Shown: one piece after another, positions 53,376 through 61,731 of the stretch
Position numbering within the stretch: position 1 is the stretch's first letter
Layout: the number at the start of each line of letters is the position of its first letter
DNA from: an uncultured Bacillota bacterium
GTDB lineage: Bacteria > Bacillota_I > Bacilli_A > RFN20 > CAG-826
DNA length: 64,000 nt
NCBI GenBank assembly: GCA_937876465.1
Contig: CALEHV010000002.1
Span: 1-64,000, forward strand
Reading direction: 5' to 3'
Translations under genes and position numbers: made by a program
The notes under the pieces: generated by a model
What the model was told of the DNA's origin: nothing
Databases searched by the model: none
What the model saw: only the letters and a program-made list of their open reading frames with translations

Positions 53376-54626
53376 ATGAAAAAGACTGTTATTGAATTAT
53401 TTGCTGGTGTTGGTGGATTCCGTGTTGGCCTAAACAACATCAAAACATTTGATAAAAATGGGAAAGCTGTTGAAAATGGTCCATTCACTTTTGTCTGGGC
53501 TAATCAATGGGAACCATCTACAAAAACTCAACACGCATTTGATTGCTATAACTTAAGATTCCCTTCTGCTACAGAAAATTCTAATGTAGATATTTCAAAA
53601 GTAGATAAAGCATCTATTCCTGACCACACCTTATTATGTGGAGGTTTTCCTTGCCAAGATTATTCAGTCGCTCATTCATTGAGTAGTTCACATGGTATAG
53701 AAGGTAAAAAGGGCGTTCTTTGGTGGCAAATTAATGAAATATTAACTGCGAAGAAGCCAGCTTTTGTTTTGTTGGAAAATGTTGATAGATTAGTTAAGTC
53801 ACCAGCAAAGCAAAGAGGAAGGGATTTTGGAATTATGCTCCGTTGTTTATCTGATCAAGGCTATGCAATGGAATGGCGTATTATAAACGCATCGGAATAT
53901 GGTCATCCACAAAGAAGACGTAGAATTTATATTTTCGCTTACCATAAATCAACAAAATACTACCAAGATAGAGAAAATTGCACTCCATATGAAATAATTT
54001 CTAAAGAAGGCGTATTCGCTAAAGAATTCCCAATCGAAGAGATTAAAGAAAAAGCAATCAGACAATATGACTTTAAGACTAAATTTAAAGATTTAGTTGA
54101 AGTTTCAGATAAATTCTCGGCCTCATTTGAAAATGCCGGTTATATGATTGGTAACAAAGTTTTCACATATAAAACTAAAGCAAAGCTTGAAGAACCAATC
54201 GTATTGAATGATATTGTGGAGAAAAATGGCGTTGATTCACACTATTTCTTAACTGAATCACAACGTAAAAAATATGAGTATCTCAGAGGGTCAAAGAAAA
54301 TTCCTAGAAAAGATAAAAACGGTTTTGAATACATGTATTCAGAAGGCTCTATGAGCCCATATGATGAACTATCACTTCCAGCAAGAACAATGTTAACATC
54401 CGAAGGAACCACAAATAGAAGCACGCACATTATTATGGATCCTAAAGAAAACGCATTACGAATCTTAACTCCTATAGAATGCGAACGTATTAATCAATTC
54501 CCAGATAATTGGACAAATTCTGGAATGCCAGAAAAAAGAAGATACTTCATGATGGGAAATGCATTGGTTTGTGGAATTATTAGAAAAATAGGTAATCAAA
54601 TTAATCAAATCATTGATAAAGAATAG
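53376..54626 (+). CDS. DNA (cytosine-5) methyltransferase, predicted GATC-specific
   Basis: 416 residues, the length of M.Sau3AI-type enzymes. Motif I ELFAGVGGFRVGL, motif IV GGFPCQDYS with catalytic Cys93, motif VI LLENVDRL, motif VIII HPQRRRRIYIFAY and motif X-like MMGNALVCGII are all in order. It protects host DNA from the adjacent endonuclease. Expressed from a leaderless promoter divergent from the endonuclease, so that methylation can precede cutting. Confidence 0.92.
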   Translation: MKKTVIELFAGVGGFRVGLNNIKTFDKNGKAVENGPFTFVWANQWEPSTKTQHAFDCYNLRFPSATENSNVDISKVDKASIPDHTLLCGGFPCQDYSVAHSLSSSHGIEGKKGVLWWQINEILTAKKPAFVLLENVDRLVKSPAKQRGRDFGIMLRCLSDQGYAMEWRIINASEYGHPQRRRRIYIFAYHKSTKYYQDRENCTPYEIISKEGVFAKEFPIEEIKEKAIRQYDFKTKFKDLVEVSDKFSASFENAGYMIGNKVFTYKTKAKLEEPIVLNDIVEKNGVDSHYFLTESQRKKYEYLRGSKKIPRKDKNGFEYMYSEGSMSPYDELSLPARTMLTSEGTTNRSTHIIMDPKENALRILTPIECERINQFPDNWTNSGMPEKRRYFMMGNALVCGIIRKIGNQINQIIDKE

Positions 54627-54650
54627 AAATGGGTTAATTCCCATTTTTTT
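54627..54650 (+). terminator. Terminator after the methyltransferase gene
   Basis: AAATGGG-TTAATT-CCCATTT with T-run; overlaps the last codons of the convergent HTH gene. Confidence 0.65.
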
Positions 54651-55173
54651 CTAACTCAATACCAAATAATTCTAAAATCATAAGCCACTTATCAGCTGGA
54701 ATCATTCTTCTTCCTTCCTCATAACATTTATATGTATTTTCACTAATGCCGAGTAGAACGGCCACTTCTCTTTTAGTTCTACCATCCTCTATTCTGGCCT
54801 TTTTAATATAAGCGCCAATATCAAGCGCAGAATATTCTTTCAAAGGTTGACTATCATTAGGGAACTCGATTGATTCCCATTTCTCATAAATATCTACAAT
54901 CTCTTGATATGTACAAAAACCATATGGTGGTACATGATGTCGAACCTTAATCTCTAGATATTTCTTTTGGTCATCATTCAATTTGGATCTCAATTTCATA
55001 TAGTTACCATAAACGCGCTTTGCTTCTTTGAGCCTAAAAAGTCTATCTGGTGAATATTTTAGTTCTGCTAAGACTAAAGTCTTATAACTTGAAATTTCAT
55101 TTCTTGCTCTGCAAACAGTCCTAATCCAATCATGAAATCCTTCATTATTTTTTCTAAACACATATTTCTTCAT
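54634..55173 (-). CDS. XRE-type HTH protein next to the restriction system
   Basis: 179 residues. Charged helical N-terminal domain of about 110 residues (unrecognised) and a C-terminal Cro/CI helix-turn-helix (TKREVAVLLGISENTYKCYEEGRR). Placement convergent to the methyltransferase suggests a controller of the restriction system or of the element. It is larger than typical C proteins. No clear ribosome site. Four GCxCTAATAT repeats lie upstream and could be its binding sites. Confidence 0.72.
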   Translation of the reverse strand: MKKYVFRKNNEGFHDWIRTVCRARNEISSYKTLVLAELKYSPDRLFRLKEAKRVYGNYMKLRSKLNDDQKKYLEIKVRHHVPPYGFCTYQEIVDIYEKWESIEFPNDSQPLKEYSALDIGAYIKKARIEDGRTKREVAVLLGISENTYKCYEEGRRMIPADKWLMILELFGIELEKNGN

Positions 55174-55192
55174 CGCTATCGATAAGAACTCT

Positions 55193-55275
55193 AAAAAGCA
55201 CTAATATCAAGTCATTTTTGCTCAAAAAGCACTAATATAGTCAAAATGCGCTAATATACCCAAATCGCGCTATTG
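55193..55275. repeat. GCACTAATAT repeat cluster upstream of the HTH gene
   Basis: AAAAAGCACTAATAT at 55193-55207 and 55224-55238, AAAATGCGCTAATAT at 55243-55257, and a diverged copy (AATCGCGCTATTG) near 55263-55275. The last spacings are 19 and about 19 bases. Candidate operator cluster. Confidence 0.6.
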
Positions 55276-55332
55276 CGAAATTATAGTGTCATTTTGTGTC
55301 ATTTTTATCTTTAAAAACGTTGATTTTTCAAT

Positions 55333-55362
55333 AAAAAAGCACATTTCAGGTGCGAAATGTGC
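55333..55362 (-). terminator. Terminator of the serine-recombinase operon
   Basis: Minus strand GCACATTTC-GCACCT-GAAATGTGC then six T. It lies beyond array B, so the recombinase transcript would include the array. Confidence 0.8.
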
Positions 55363-55401
55363 AAAGTTACAATGTGGCAAAGGTGAATAGAAATGATACA
55401 A

Positions 55402-55445
55402 TGACACCTATTGCTTTCAGTGACACTTTTTTGATTAAGTGACAC
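55402..55445. repeat. TGACAC array B, three copies at exact 19-base period
   Basis: TGACAC starts at 55402, 55421 and 55440. It is preceded by AATAGAAATGATACAA and followed by CTACCCC, as in array A, and in the same orientation. It lies 25 bases past the stop of the second recombinase gene. Confidence 0.75.
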
Positions 55446-55469
55446 CTACCCCATTTCAAGGCTCTTTTA

Positions 55470-57053
55470 TTATATAACAGTGCAGATTTCCTTACTAGAA
55501 TAAAGAATAAATTTGATTGTTCTATCGTTTTGGATTACTGCTTTTTCTACCAGTTTAATCCAGATGGATGCGTCCCATTCTTTAAGCAAAGCAGGAGCAT
55601 CATTCAAATTTTGAATAAATAACTCAATGCCTTTTAATTTTCTTAAATTGGCATTTTTATTTTCCTTACTTTCGTTGAGTTTGATTTCGAGAGTTTCATA
55701 CCTTTTCTTATAAGAATTATATTTCTTTTGGAAAGCATCCTGGTCTAGGGCTTTGCTAGAATTTTCATCAATTAGATTTTTAACAAGAATTTCTAGTTCG
55801 CTCATTTGTTCGACAATTTCATCTATCTCAGTTTGAATGGAATCTTGCTTATCAAGAACGGATATCCATTCTTTAGCATCTTCAACTAAAGATTCCCTAT
55901 CAACAATAAACGAATTGTATGCATTTATAAATGCATCTTGAATCTCTTTTTCAGTTAAGATAGGTGTTTTACATTGGGTATGGGTTTTATCAAACATTCG
56001 ATTGCAACGATATCTTTCAGAACGATATGGTGAGTTTGAGTGCCATACTTTCTTTCCGTAAAATCCACCACAATCGCCACATACCAATTTGCAAGAAAAG
56101 ATATCTTTTCCATTATAAGCACGCCCTATTTCTTCTCTTCTTTTAAGTTCAAGTTGAACGAACTCCCATTCTTCAGGGGGAATAATGTATTGATGTGAAC
56201 CTTTTATATAGTATTGGTCGATTTCACCTTCATTCTTTTTACACTTATGTGTAAGGAAGTCAGTAACGAATGTTTTTTGAAGAAGAGCATCACCTTTATA
56301 TTTTTCGTTTCTTAGAATGCTATCAATTGTAGCAACGCTCCACTTTTTTGCATGTGATGGCGTTTCATAATTCTTGCTTTCTAAAATTTGTTTAATTTCG
56401 GTATAAGACTTTCCTTGTAAAAACAATCTATAGATTGCACGAACAATTTCAGCTTCTGATTCCACCATTTGAGGTTTTCCATCAGGGCCCTTTTCATAAC
56501 CGAGGAATCTATCATATGGCATTTGGAACTTTCCATTTTGGAAACCCCACCTTTTTCCCATAGTGACGTTTTCTGAAATTGATCTAGATTCTTCTTGAGC
56601 CAAAGAAGACATAATCGTGATTAAAAGTTCTCCTTTGGAATCAAATGTATAAATGTTTTCTTTTTCAAAGTAGCATTCCACATTCTTTTCTTTTAATTTT
56701 CTTATGGTTGCAAGTGAATCAACTGTGTTTCTTGCAAATCTTGAAACTGATTTTGTAATGATTAGGTCAATTTTCCCATTAAGGGCATCCTTAATCATAA
56801 GATTAAAACCTTCACGCTTTTTAGTATCGGTTCCACTAATACCTTCATCAGTATAAATCTCAACGAACTCCCAATTAGGATTTGACCGAATGAGTTTTTC
56901 ATAGTATTCCTTTTGAGCTTCAAATGACGTGAATTGCTCATCAGAATCAGTAGAAACACGTGCATAACCAGCAACCTTTCTCTTTTTTGGAATAACTCTT
57001 CCACCAAATGCTGATGTTTGAATCGTTGATGGAATTACTGTAACTTTTGCCAT
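55470..57053 (-). CDS. Large serine recombinase 2
   Basis: 527 residues. N-terminal resolvase catalytic domain with GYARVSTDSDEQ (nucleophile Ser34) and KSVSRFARN. A recombinase domain (FLGYEKGPDGK...) comes next, then a zinc beta ribbon (CKLVCGDCGGFYGKK ... YRCN) and a C-terminal coiled coil typical of integrases of this class. It would integrate or excise the element by strand exchange between att sites. It starts in the last codons of recombinase 1, with AAAGGAG inside that gene. Confidence 0.92.
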   Translation of the reverse strand: MAKVTVIPSTIQTSAFGGRVIPKKRKVAGYARVSTDSDEQFTSFEAQKEYYEKLIRSNPNWEFVEIYTDEGISGTDTKKREGFNLMIKDALNGKIDLIITKSVSRFARNTVDSLATIRKLKEKNVECYFEKENIYTFDSKGELLITIMSSLAQEESRSISENVTMGKRWGFQNGKFQMPYDRFLGYEKGPDGKPQMVESEAEIVRAIYRLFLQGKSYTEIKQILESKNYETPSHAKKWSVATIDSILRNEKYKGDALLQKTFVTDFLTHKCKKNEGEIDQYYIKGSHQYIIPPEEWEFVQLELKRREEIGRAYNGKDIFSCKLVCGDCGGFYGKKVWHSNSPYRSERYRCNRMFDKTHTQCKTPILTEKEIQDAFINAYNSFIVDRESLVEDAKEWISVLDKQDSIQTEIDEIVEQMSELEILVKNLIDENSSKALDQDAFQKKYNSYKKRYETLEIKLNESKENKNANLRKLKGIELFIQNLNDAPALLKEWDASIWIKLVEKAVIQNDRTIKFILYSSKEICTVI

Positions 57054-58333
57054 TGTTTTAAACTCCTTTCTCTAGCTTTTTGTTTCATTTCAGGTGTCCA
57101 TGAATTTTTTCTAGAATAATCATTAAAAGGATGAGTAATTTTCTCACCACTATTTAACTCAAATGTCACTGTTTTATCGCTATTAACGAATATAAACTTT
57201 ATCTTTGATAAAAAGTCTTCATTGTTAATTTCAGAAGTTCCTAGAACTAGTTTTGTTAAACGGACAACTTCTTCATCCAAAATTGAAGGGCTATTACATT
57301 TATCTTTGCCGTACATTATATAAAAGTTACAACGCCATAATGCTTTCCTATCACCATGAGCAGACCTTTTAGTATATCCATGTCCACAATTGCCACATCT
57401 AATGATTCCTTTAAAGATGCAATCATACCTTTTTGGCGAATTAGGATATTCCTTTGCTTTTGAATGCATTAGTTCCTGAACCTTTTTAAAGGTTTCTTTA
57501 TCAATTATTGCCTCGTGACTATCTTCAACATAATATTGAGGAAGTTCGCCTTTATTCATACGAGTTTTCTTCTCTATATAATTATTTTTGTACTTCTTTT
57601 GTAATAACAAATCACCAGTATAGGTAATGTTTCTAAGAATCGCTCGTATTGGTTGAGGAGCGAATTCGTTCCCCATCATAGTCTTATATCCTAATTTATT
57701 TAATTCCTTCGCAATAAGTGGCGTGCCTAATCCATCTAAATATAACTTATAGATAAGTTTTACTATCTTGGCTTCTTCTGGAATCACCACTATTTTTCCA
57801 TCAATTAATCGATATCCTAAAGCAGCTAATTTATAAGGAATGCCTTCTTCAAAATTTTTCTTTACTCTCCATTTAACATTTTCACTTGCTGATCTAGCTT
57901 CTTCTTGAGCATAACTAGCCAAGATGGTAAGCATCAATTCGCCTTCTTTAGAAATGGAATGAATTCTTTGTTCTTCAAAATAAACATCCACATTAAGTTC
58001 TTTTAATTCACGAATTGTTTCAAGCAACGTTACTGTATTTCGAGCAAATCTAGAAATTGACTTAGTAATGATGAGGTCAATTTTTCCATTTCGAGCTTCT
58101 TCAAGCATCTTTTGGAAACCAGGACGATTAGCTTTTGTTCCACTAATTGCCTCATCAGAAAATACGCCAACATAAAGCCAATCTCTCCTACTTTGAATGT
58201 AGGAAGAATAATAGCTTACTTGATTAGCTAAAGAATCAAGCATGGCATCCTTTTCAGTTGATACTCGAGCATAAGCACAAACGTTTATTTTCTTAGGTAG
58301 TTTTTTGACCTTATTAACTTTGTTAATTTCCAT
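57035..58333 (-). CDS. Large serine recombinase 1
   Basis: 432 residues. Resolvase domain with CAYARVSTEKDA (nucleophile Ser25) and KSISRFARN, recombinase domain, then a zinc ribbon (CGNCGHGYTKRS ... WRCN). It lacks the long C-terminal coiled coil of its neighbour, so it is shorter at the end. Pairs of serine recombinases of this kind occur in Firmicute elements; the two may act as a heteromer. AGGAAAATAT precedes the ATG. Confidence 0.9.
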   Translation of the reverse strand: MEINKVNKVKKLPKKINVCAYARVSTEKDAMLDSLANQVSYYSSYIQSRRDWLYVGVFSDEAISGTKANRPGFQKMLEEARNGKIDLIITKSISRFARNTVTLLETIRELKELNVDVYFEEQRIHSISKEGELMLTILASYAQEEARSASENVKWRVKKNFEEGIPYKLAALGYRLIDGKIVVIPEEAKIVKLIYKLYLDGLGTPLIAKELNKLGYKTMMGNEFAPQPIRAILRNITYTGDLLLQKKYKNNYIEKKTRMNKGELPQYYVEDSHEAIIDKETFKKVQELMHSKAKEYPNSPKRYDCIFKGIIRCGNCGHGYTKRSAHGDRKALWRCNFYIMYGKDKCNSPSILDEEVVRLTKLVLGTSEINNEDFLSKIKFIFVNSDKTVTFELNSGEKITHPFNDYSRKNSWTPEMKQKARERSLKQWQKLQ

Positions 58334-58379
58334 ATATTTTCCTAGTCATATATTCGCTCTAAAAGGACACTATATCAAC

Positions 58380-58550
58380 TTATATTAGAGTAAGAATCGT
58401 ACCCTTTTTGATACCATATTTCTTTCTCATTTTTTCATCTATTTTTTGATAATCTTCTTGGTCGATAGTTCCGTTTTCTAAAAGTCCTTTAGCACTTTTC
58501 ATTGCTATGGTGTATTTTTCTACAGCTGCACGATATTCCTTATTTTCCAT
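58380..58550 (-). CDS. SHOCT-like small protein
   Basis: 56 residues. The segment KGLLENGTIDQEDYQKIDEKMRKKYG has the SHOCT pattern (short C-terminal helix pair). Such proteins commonly sit before tandem recombinases in mobile elements; role unknown. The ATG lies within the end of the HTH/zinc-finger gene (11-base overlap), so it is translationally linked. A longer frame upstream is ignored because it lies within that gene. Confidence 0.72.
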   Translation of the reverse strand: MENKEYRAAVEKYTIAMKSAKGLLENGTIDQEDYQKIDEKMRKKYGIKKGTILTLI

Positions 58551-58902
58551 AACGATGCAACCCAGCGCACTTTCTTGAGCAGAATCTTTGCTTAGAATTT
58601 GGTTCATCATAAAAAGCTGAACCACAATGTTCGCATACCTTTTTCTCGGTTTTTTCTAAGATTCTTATTTTATTTCTATATTCAAAAGCACATTTTCTAC
58701 AGCAGTAAATTCTAGGAAAGTGATGCAATGGTTGTTTTAATTCAGCACCACAGTTTAAGCATTTAACTCCATAGATTTGTTTTCTTCTTTTGACTACGCT
58801 TTTGATTGAATCAACAGTTTCATCTAATTGCCTAGCAATTTCAGAATATGATAATCCACTATCAATTAAACGTAGAATTCGAACTTTCTTGTCTTCTGTC
58901 AT
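58540..58902 (-). CDS. HTH/zinc-finger protein B
   Basis: 120 residues. Sigma-4-like helix-turn-helix (SYSEIARQLDETVDSIKSVV), then CLNCGA, CCRKC, CEHCGSAF and FCSRKCAG zinc knuckles. Close paralogue of the protein at 51386-51751. First gene of the recombinase operon, with AAGGAG eight bases before the ATG. It probably regulates or assists recombination. The upstream terminator shares its arm sequence with that before paralogue A. Confidence 0.8.
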   Translation of the reverse strand: MTEDKKVRILRLIDSGLSYSEIARQLDETVDSIKSVVKRRKQIYGVKCLNCGAELKQPLHHFPRIYCCRKCAFEYRNKIRILEKTEKKVCEHCGSAFYDEPNSKQRFCSRKCAGLHRYGK

Positions 58903-58961
58903 AGGGTTTTCTCCTTATGGCATTAGCACAAAAATAAACAATTTGTACCCCCAAGCAAAAG

Positions 58962-58990
58962 AAAAAACCTAGCAGTTTCCACCACTAGGC
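58962..58990 (-). terminator. Terminator of the AAA+ operon (CCTAGTGG type)
   Basis: Minus strand CCTAGTGG-TGGAAA-CTGCTAGG then six T, 18 bases after the last gene of the AAA+ operon. Confidence 0.75.
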
Positions 58991-59007
58991 TATAAATCAT
59001 TTTAGTA

Positions 59008-59277
59008 TTAATAAATTAAATTGCTTTCATATTTGATCTCTTTTTTATCAAAGAAATCAGTCATTGCCATGCATCCGCCATCATGAACCATTTTGATAAA
59101 GTCTTCAAGCGTGATTATTGAAAAAAGTCTATCAGTTTCTTCTTTAGAAAGGTAATACCCCATCTCGCTAGTATAAGGACCATCGACTTCGGATTTAATG
59201 TTTAATGTACCTCTCCAAATTTCTCCCCCAATGTAAACATTGCTTTCATTAATTATGACAAATTTTCTATCTTCCAT
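59008..59277 (-). CDS. Small soluble protein, fourth gene of the AAA+ operon
   Basis: 89 residues, no signal or membrane helix, mixed alpha/beta with acidic bias (FIKMVHDGGCMAMTDFFDKK near the C-terminus). Not recognised. The ATG follows the preceding stop by one base (TAATATGG), the same junction as between the AAA+ gene and the DUF4177 gene. This suggests coupled translation and joint function. Confidence 0.6.
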   Translation of the reverse strand: MEDRKFVIINESNVYIGGEIWRGTLNIKSEVDGPYTSEMGYYLSKEETDRLFSIITLEDFIKMVHDGGCMAMTDFFDKKEIKYESNLIY

Positions 59278-59278
59278 A

Positions 59279-59629
59279 TTATTTATTTTTATCAATTTTC
59301 TTAAAAGATATTTTCCCAACTATAATGGCTAAAGCAACAGTAACTAATCCAAGCAATAAAAGTAAAGGTTGATGAAGTGATATGCCTAAAATAAATCCTA
59401 TCAAAAAAGGGATATTACAAAGCATACCGAGTCCTGCACCAGTTAAAGCGCCACTATTTTTAGCCTTATTAAGATCAGAATTGTTGTAACTTCTAAACAT
59501 ACATGAGGACATAAGCTGGAGCAAGCCTAAAGGAATAGCGATAGAACTAAAAACAAAACTAATTTTGAAATTTGTTCTATATTCAATTTGCTCGTTAGTA
59601 TGTACAAATTTTACTGAATGAAGCCCCAT
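59279..59629 (-). CDS. Membrane protein, third gene of the AAA+ operon
   Basis: 116 residues with three hydrophobic helices, a Gly-rich turn (GALTGAGLG) and a basic C-terminus. Not recognised. The start MGLHSV lies seven bases after the DUF4177 stop; the in-frame ATG further upstream overlaps that gene and is less likely. Probably a membrane partner of the AAA+ protein. Confidence 0.58.
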   Translation of the reverse strand: MGLHSVKFVHTNEQIEYRTNFKISFVFSSIAIPLGLLQLMSSCMFRSYNNSDLNKAKNSGALTGAGLGMLCNIPFLIGFILGISLHQPLLLLLGLVTVALAIIVGKISFKKIDKNK

Positions 59630-59636
59630 ATAGTTT

Positions 59637-59828
59637 CTATTTATTTCTTTTGAAATATAGAGTGTGTGAATAAAGGTGCCCATAGCCACCAGCGTTTGGT
59701 ACAACACTTACGAGTTCCCAGCCTTCAGCACCATACTCATTGATTTGTTTTTGAATTGATTCATCGTCAATTTTTGGCTTACTAAATCCAGGATTTATAT
59801 CCAATGTAATAACTTTATATTCAACCAT
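59637..59828 (-). CDS. DUF4177-like small protein, second gene of the AAA+ operon
   Basis: 63 residues. The pattern YKVITLD ... INEYGAEGWELVSVVPN ... LYFKR is that of DUF4177 (short beta-alpha-beta-beta proteins with a GWEL core). Function unknown. The ATG is one base after the AAA+ stop codon, with a GAAGG site in the AAA+ gene's last codons. Confidence 0.72.
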   Translation of the reverse strand: MVEYKVITLDINPGFSKPKIDDESIQKQINEYGAEGWELVSVVPNAGGYGHLYSHTLYFKRNK

Positions 59829-59829
59829 A

Positions 59830-61650
59830 TTATTTAAGTCCTTCTTCAAATGCTTTTAATTGAGCGATGTCTTCTTGAGAAACTGAAGATTTAATTGAAC
59901 CCTCTACTCTTTGAACATCGTCCATTCCAATTGTTTGTTCTTCACCTTTTGCAAGCGAATCTTTAATAGCACTCATCTTAAGTTTTTCACAAAATTCTTT
60001 TATATCAGCACCATTAAATCCTTCAGTAATCCTTGCTAAATAATCAAAATCTAAATCTTCAGCAGTTGGTAATTTTGAAAGTTGAAGTTCAAATAATTTC
60101 TTTCTAGCAATTTCATCAGGTAATGGAATGTAGATTTTTTCATCAAAACGACCAGGTCTCATAAAAGCAGAGTCAATGGCCCAAGGTTTATTTGTTGCTG
60201 CAATTACCATGATTGTTGATTTTATTTTAGAAGCACCAACGCCTTGCATTTCAGCTAAAATTTCTGGAACTAAATCATTATTTCCGTTATTTCCATCATC
60301 GGTTCTTTTGGCTCCAATAGCTTCAAATTCATCAAAGAAAATAATAGCTCTTTCAGCTTTTCTTGCTTTAGCAAAAACGTTTTTAATATTTTGTTCTGAC
60401 TCTCCATACCATTTTGATTTAATATCAGAACATTTTATAGAAATAAATAATGCATTAAGCTCATTTGATGCTGCTTCAGCAAACATTGTTTTTCCAGTGC
60501 CTGGCAATCCATAAAGTAAGATACCACCACCGGCCTTTTTGCCGAACTTTTCAAAAAGTTCAGGATGTTCAAATGGCAAAATAACTTTTTCCTTAAACGC
60601 TTCTTTAGCCATATCCAATCCGGCAATACTATCAAATGTTATTTTTCCTTTATTTGAAGATTCAGATTTTTTTACTGCCTTAGGTTTTGAAGCTGTTCCA
60701 TCAGTTTCATTTTGCCCTGACATGATTAAATGAACTAACCCATATTTATTTAAGTTAGAAAAACCTTTTATTTCATTATCTCTACAATAATCTTTCAAAT
60801 CGCTAATTGGAAATAACATAAGTTTTTCTTCATCATTGATATAGTCTTCAACATTCTCGAAACTTGGATCAAAAGCATCAGTTTCATCATTGTTTCCACT
60901 AATTGAATTGTTGAAAGCATATGATCCGCCACCGCCAAATGATGCCTCTTCGATAATAAATTTTATTAAATGAGCTAAAAGACCAACTAATACAACAGCA
61001 ACTGTTCCACCAACAACAATTAATACTGGAACCCAATTAGATGAGATTGTTCCCCACAATGAAATGATAACAGTTGGTAGCAAAATAAAAGCTATATAGA
61101 AATGGTCTGCAATAAACTCAAACGTATCTTCTAGATCTAAATCTTCAACTATCATCAAAATCACATAAGCAAGAACCAAAACTGAAGCAACAACAATTGT
61201 AGCAATCCACCATGGCTGATAGGTATCCCATACATTTAAATAATCTGCGTACCAACTTTCAAAAACTATTTTGTTGATATTCCCATCAGCGTAAAAATGG
61301 CAATTGAAATTGAGCGTTTGTCCATTTTTTACTTCAACATCATATTTTAATTGTTTTGTTTCAGTTTTTGTTTCGTTGTAATAATAATCAAAAGTTACAT
61401 GGATTTGCGAAATAGAGTAAATTGTGTCGTTTTGAATATAAGACTGCCATTTAACTAAAGTTTTATTTTCGCTCGCATCATAAGTGCAAGAATAAGTTAA
61501 ATTAGTACCTGTTCCTAAATAGGATTCTGTTTTATTTGTAGATTGACATGCTGTTAATGAGAAAAAACCAAGGCAAAGCGTAAAGCCTAATAAAAGTTTC
61601 TTTAAGAAAGATTTAAATTTATTTGTTGGTTTGTTAAGAGTTGTTTCCAT
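59830..61650 (-). CDS. Lipoprotein-type, membrane-embedded AAA+ ATPase
   Basis: 606 residues. Lipoprotein signal with lipobox LTAC (Cys35) leads into an extracytoplasmic beta-rich domain (36-145). Three helices follow at about 147-168, 183-200 and 206-232. A cytoplasmic linker carries a SAP-like or Rho-N-like helix pair (281-312). The AAA+ domain has Walker A GLPGTGKT (381-388), Walker B IIFFDE (435-440) and the FMRPGRFDE arginine-finger region, close to FtsH/VPS4/p97-type domains. There is no zinc-protease motif, so it is not FtsH. It could extract or remodel membrane or DNA-bound targets in response to an outside signal. An extended -10 lies upstream; no strong ribosome site. First gene of a four-gene operon in the cargo position of the phage-like element. 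Confidence 0.82.
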   Translation of the reverse strand: METTLNKPTNKFKSFLKKLLLGFTLCLGFFSLTACQSTNKTESYLGTGTNLTYSCTYDASENKTLVKWQSYIQNDTIYSISQIHVTFDYYYNETKTETKQLKYDVEVKNGQTLNFNCHFYADGNINKIVFESWYADYLNVWDTYQPWWIATIVVASVLVLAYVILMIVEDLDLEDTFEFIADHFYIAFILLPTVIISLWGTISSNWVPVLIVVGGTVAVVLVGLLAHLIKFIIEEASFGGGGSYAFNNSISGNNDETDAFDPSFENVEDYINDEEKLMLFPISDLKDYCRDNEIKGFSNLNKYGLVHLIMSGQNETDGTASKPKAVKKSESSNKGKITFDSIAGLDMAKEAFKEKVILPFEHPELFEKFGKKAGGGILLYGLPGTGKTMFAEAASNELNALFISIKCSDIKSKWYGESEQNIKNVFAKARKAERAIIFFDEFEAIGAKRTDDGNNGNNDLVPEILAEMQGVGASKIKSTIMVIAATNKPWAIDSAFMRPGRFDEKIYIPLPDEIARKKLFELQLSKLPTAEDLDFDYLARITEGFNGADIKEFCEKLKMSAIKDSLAKGEEQTIGMDDVQRVEGSIKSSVSQEDIAQLKAFEEGLK

Positions 61651-61731
61651 TAACTGTTGCTTTCAATTTAATAAATTTTATCACATTTATAGATTTTTAT
61701 ATAAATATTTATTTAAAAATTTGAATTCAAT

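Noticed and set aside
59830..61650. AAA+ protein as FtsH
   Set aside because: The AAA+ domain is similar, but there is no HExxH protease motif and the N-terminus is a lipoprotein signal followed by three helices, not the FtsH layout.
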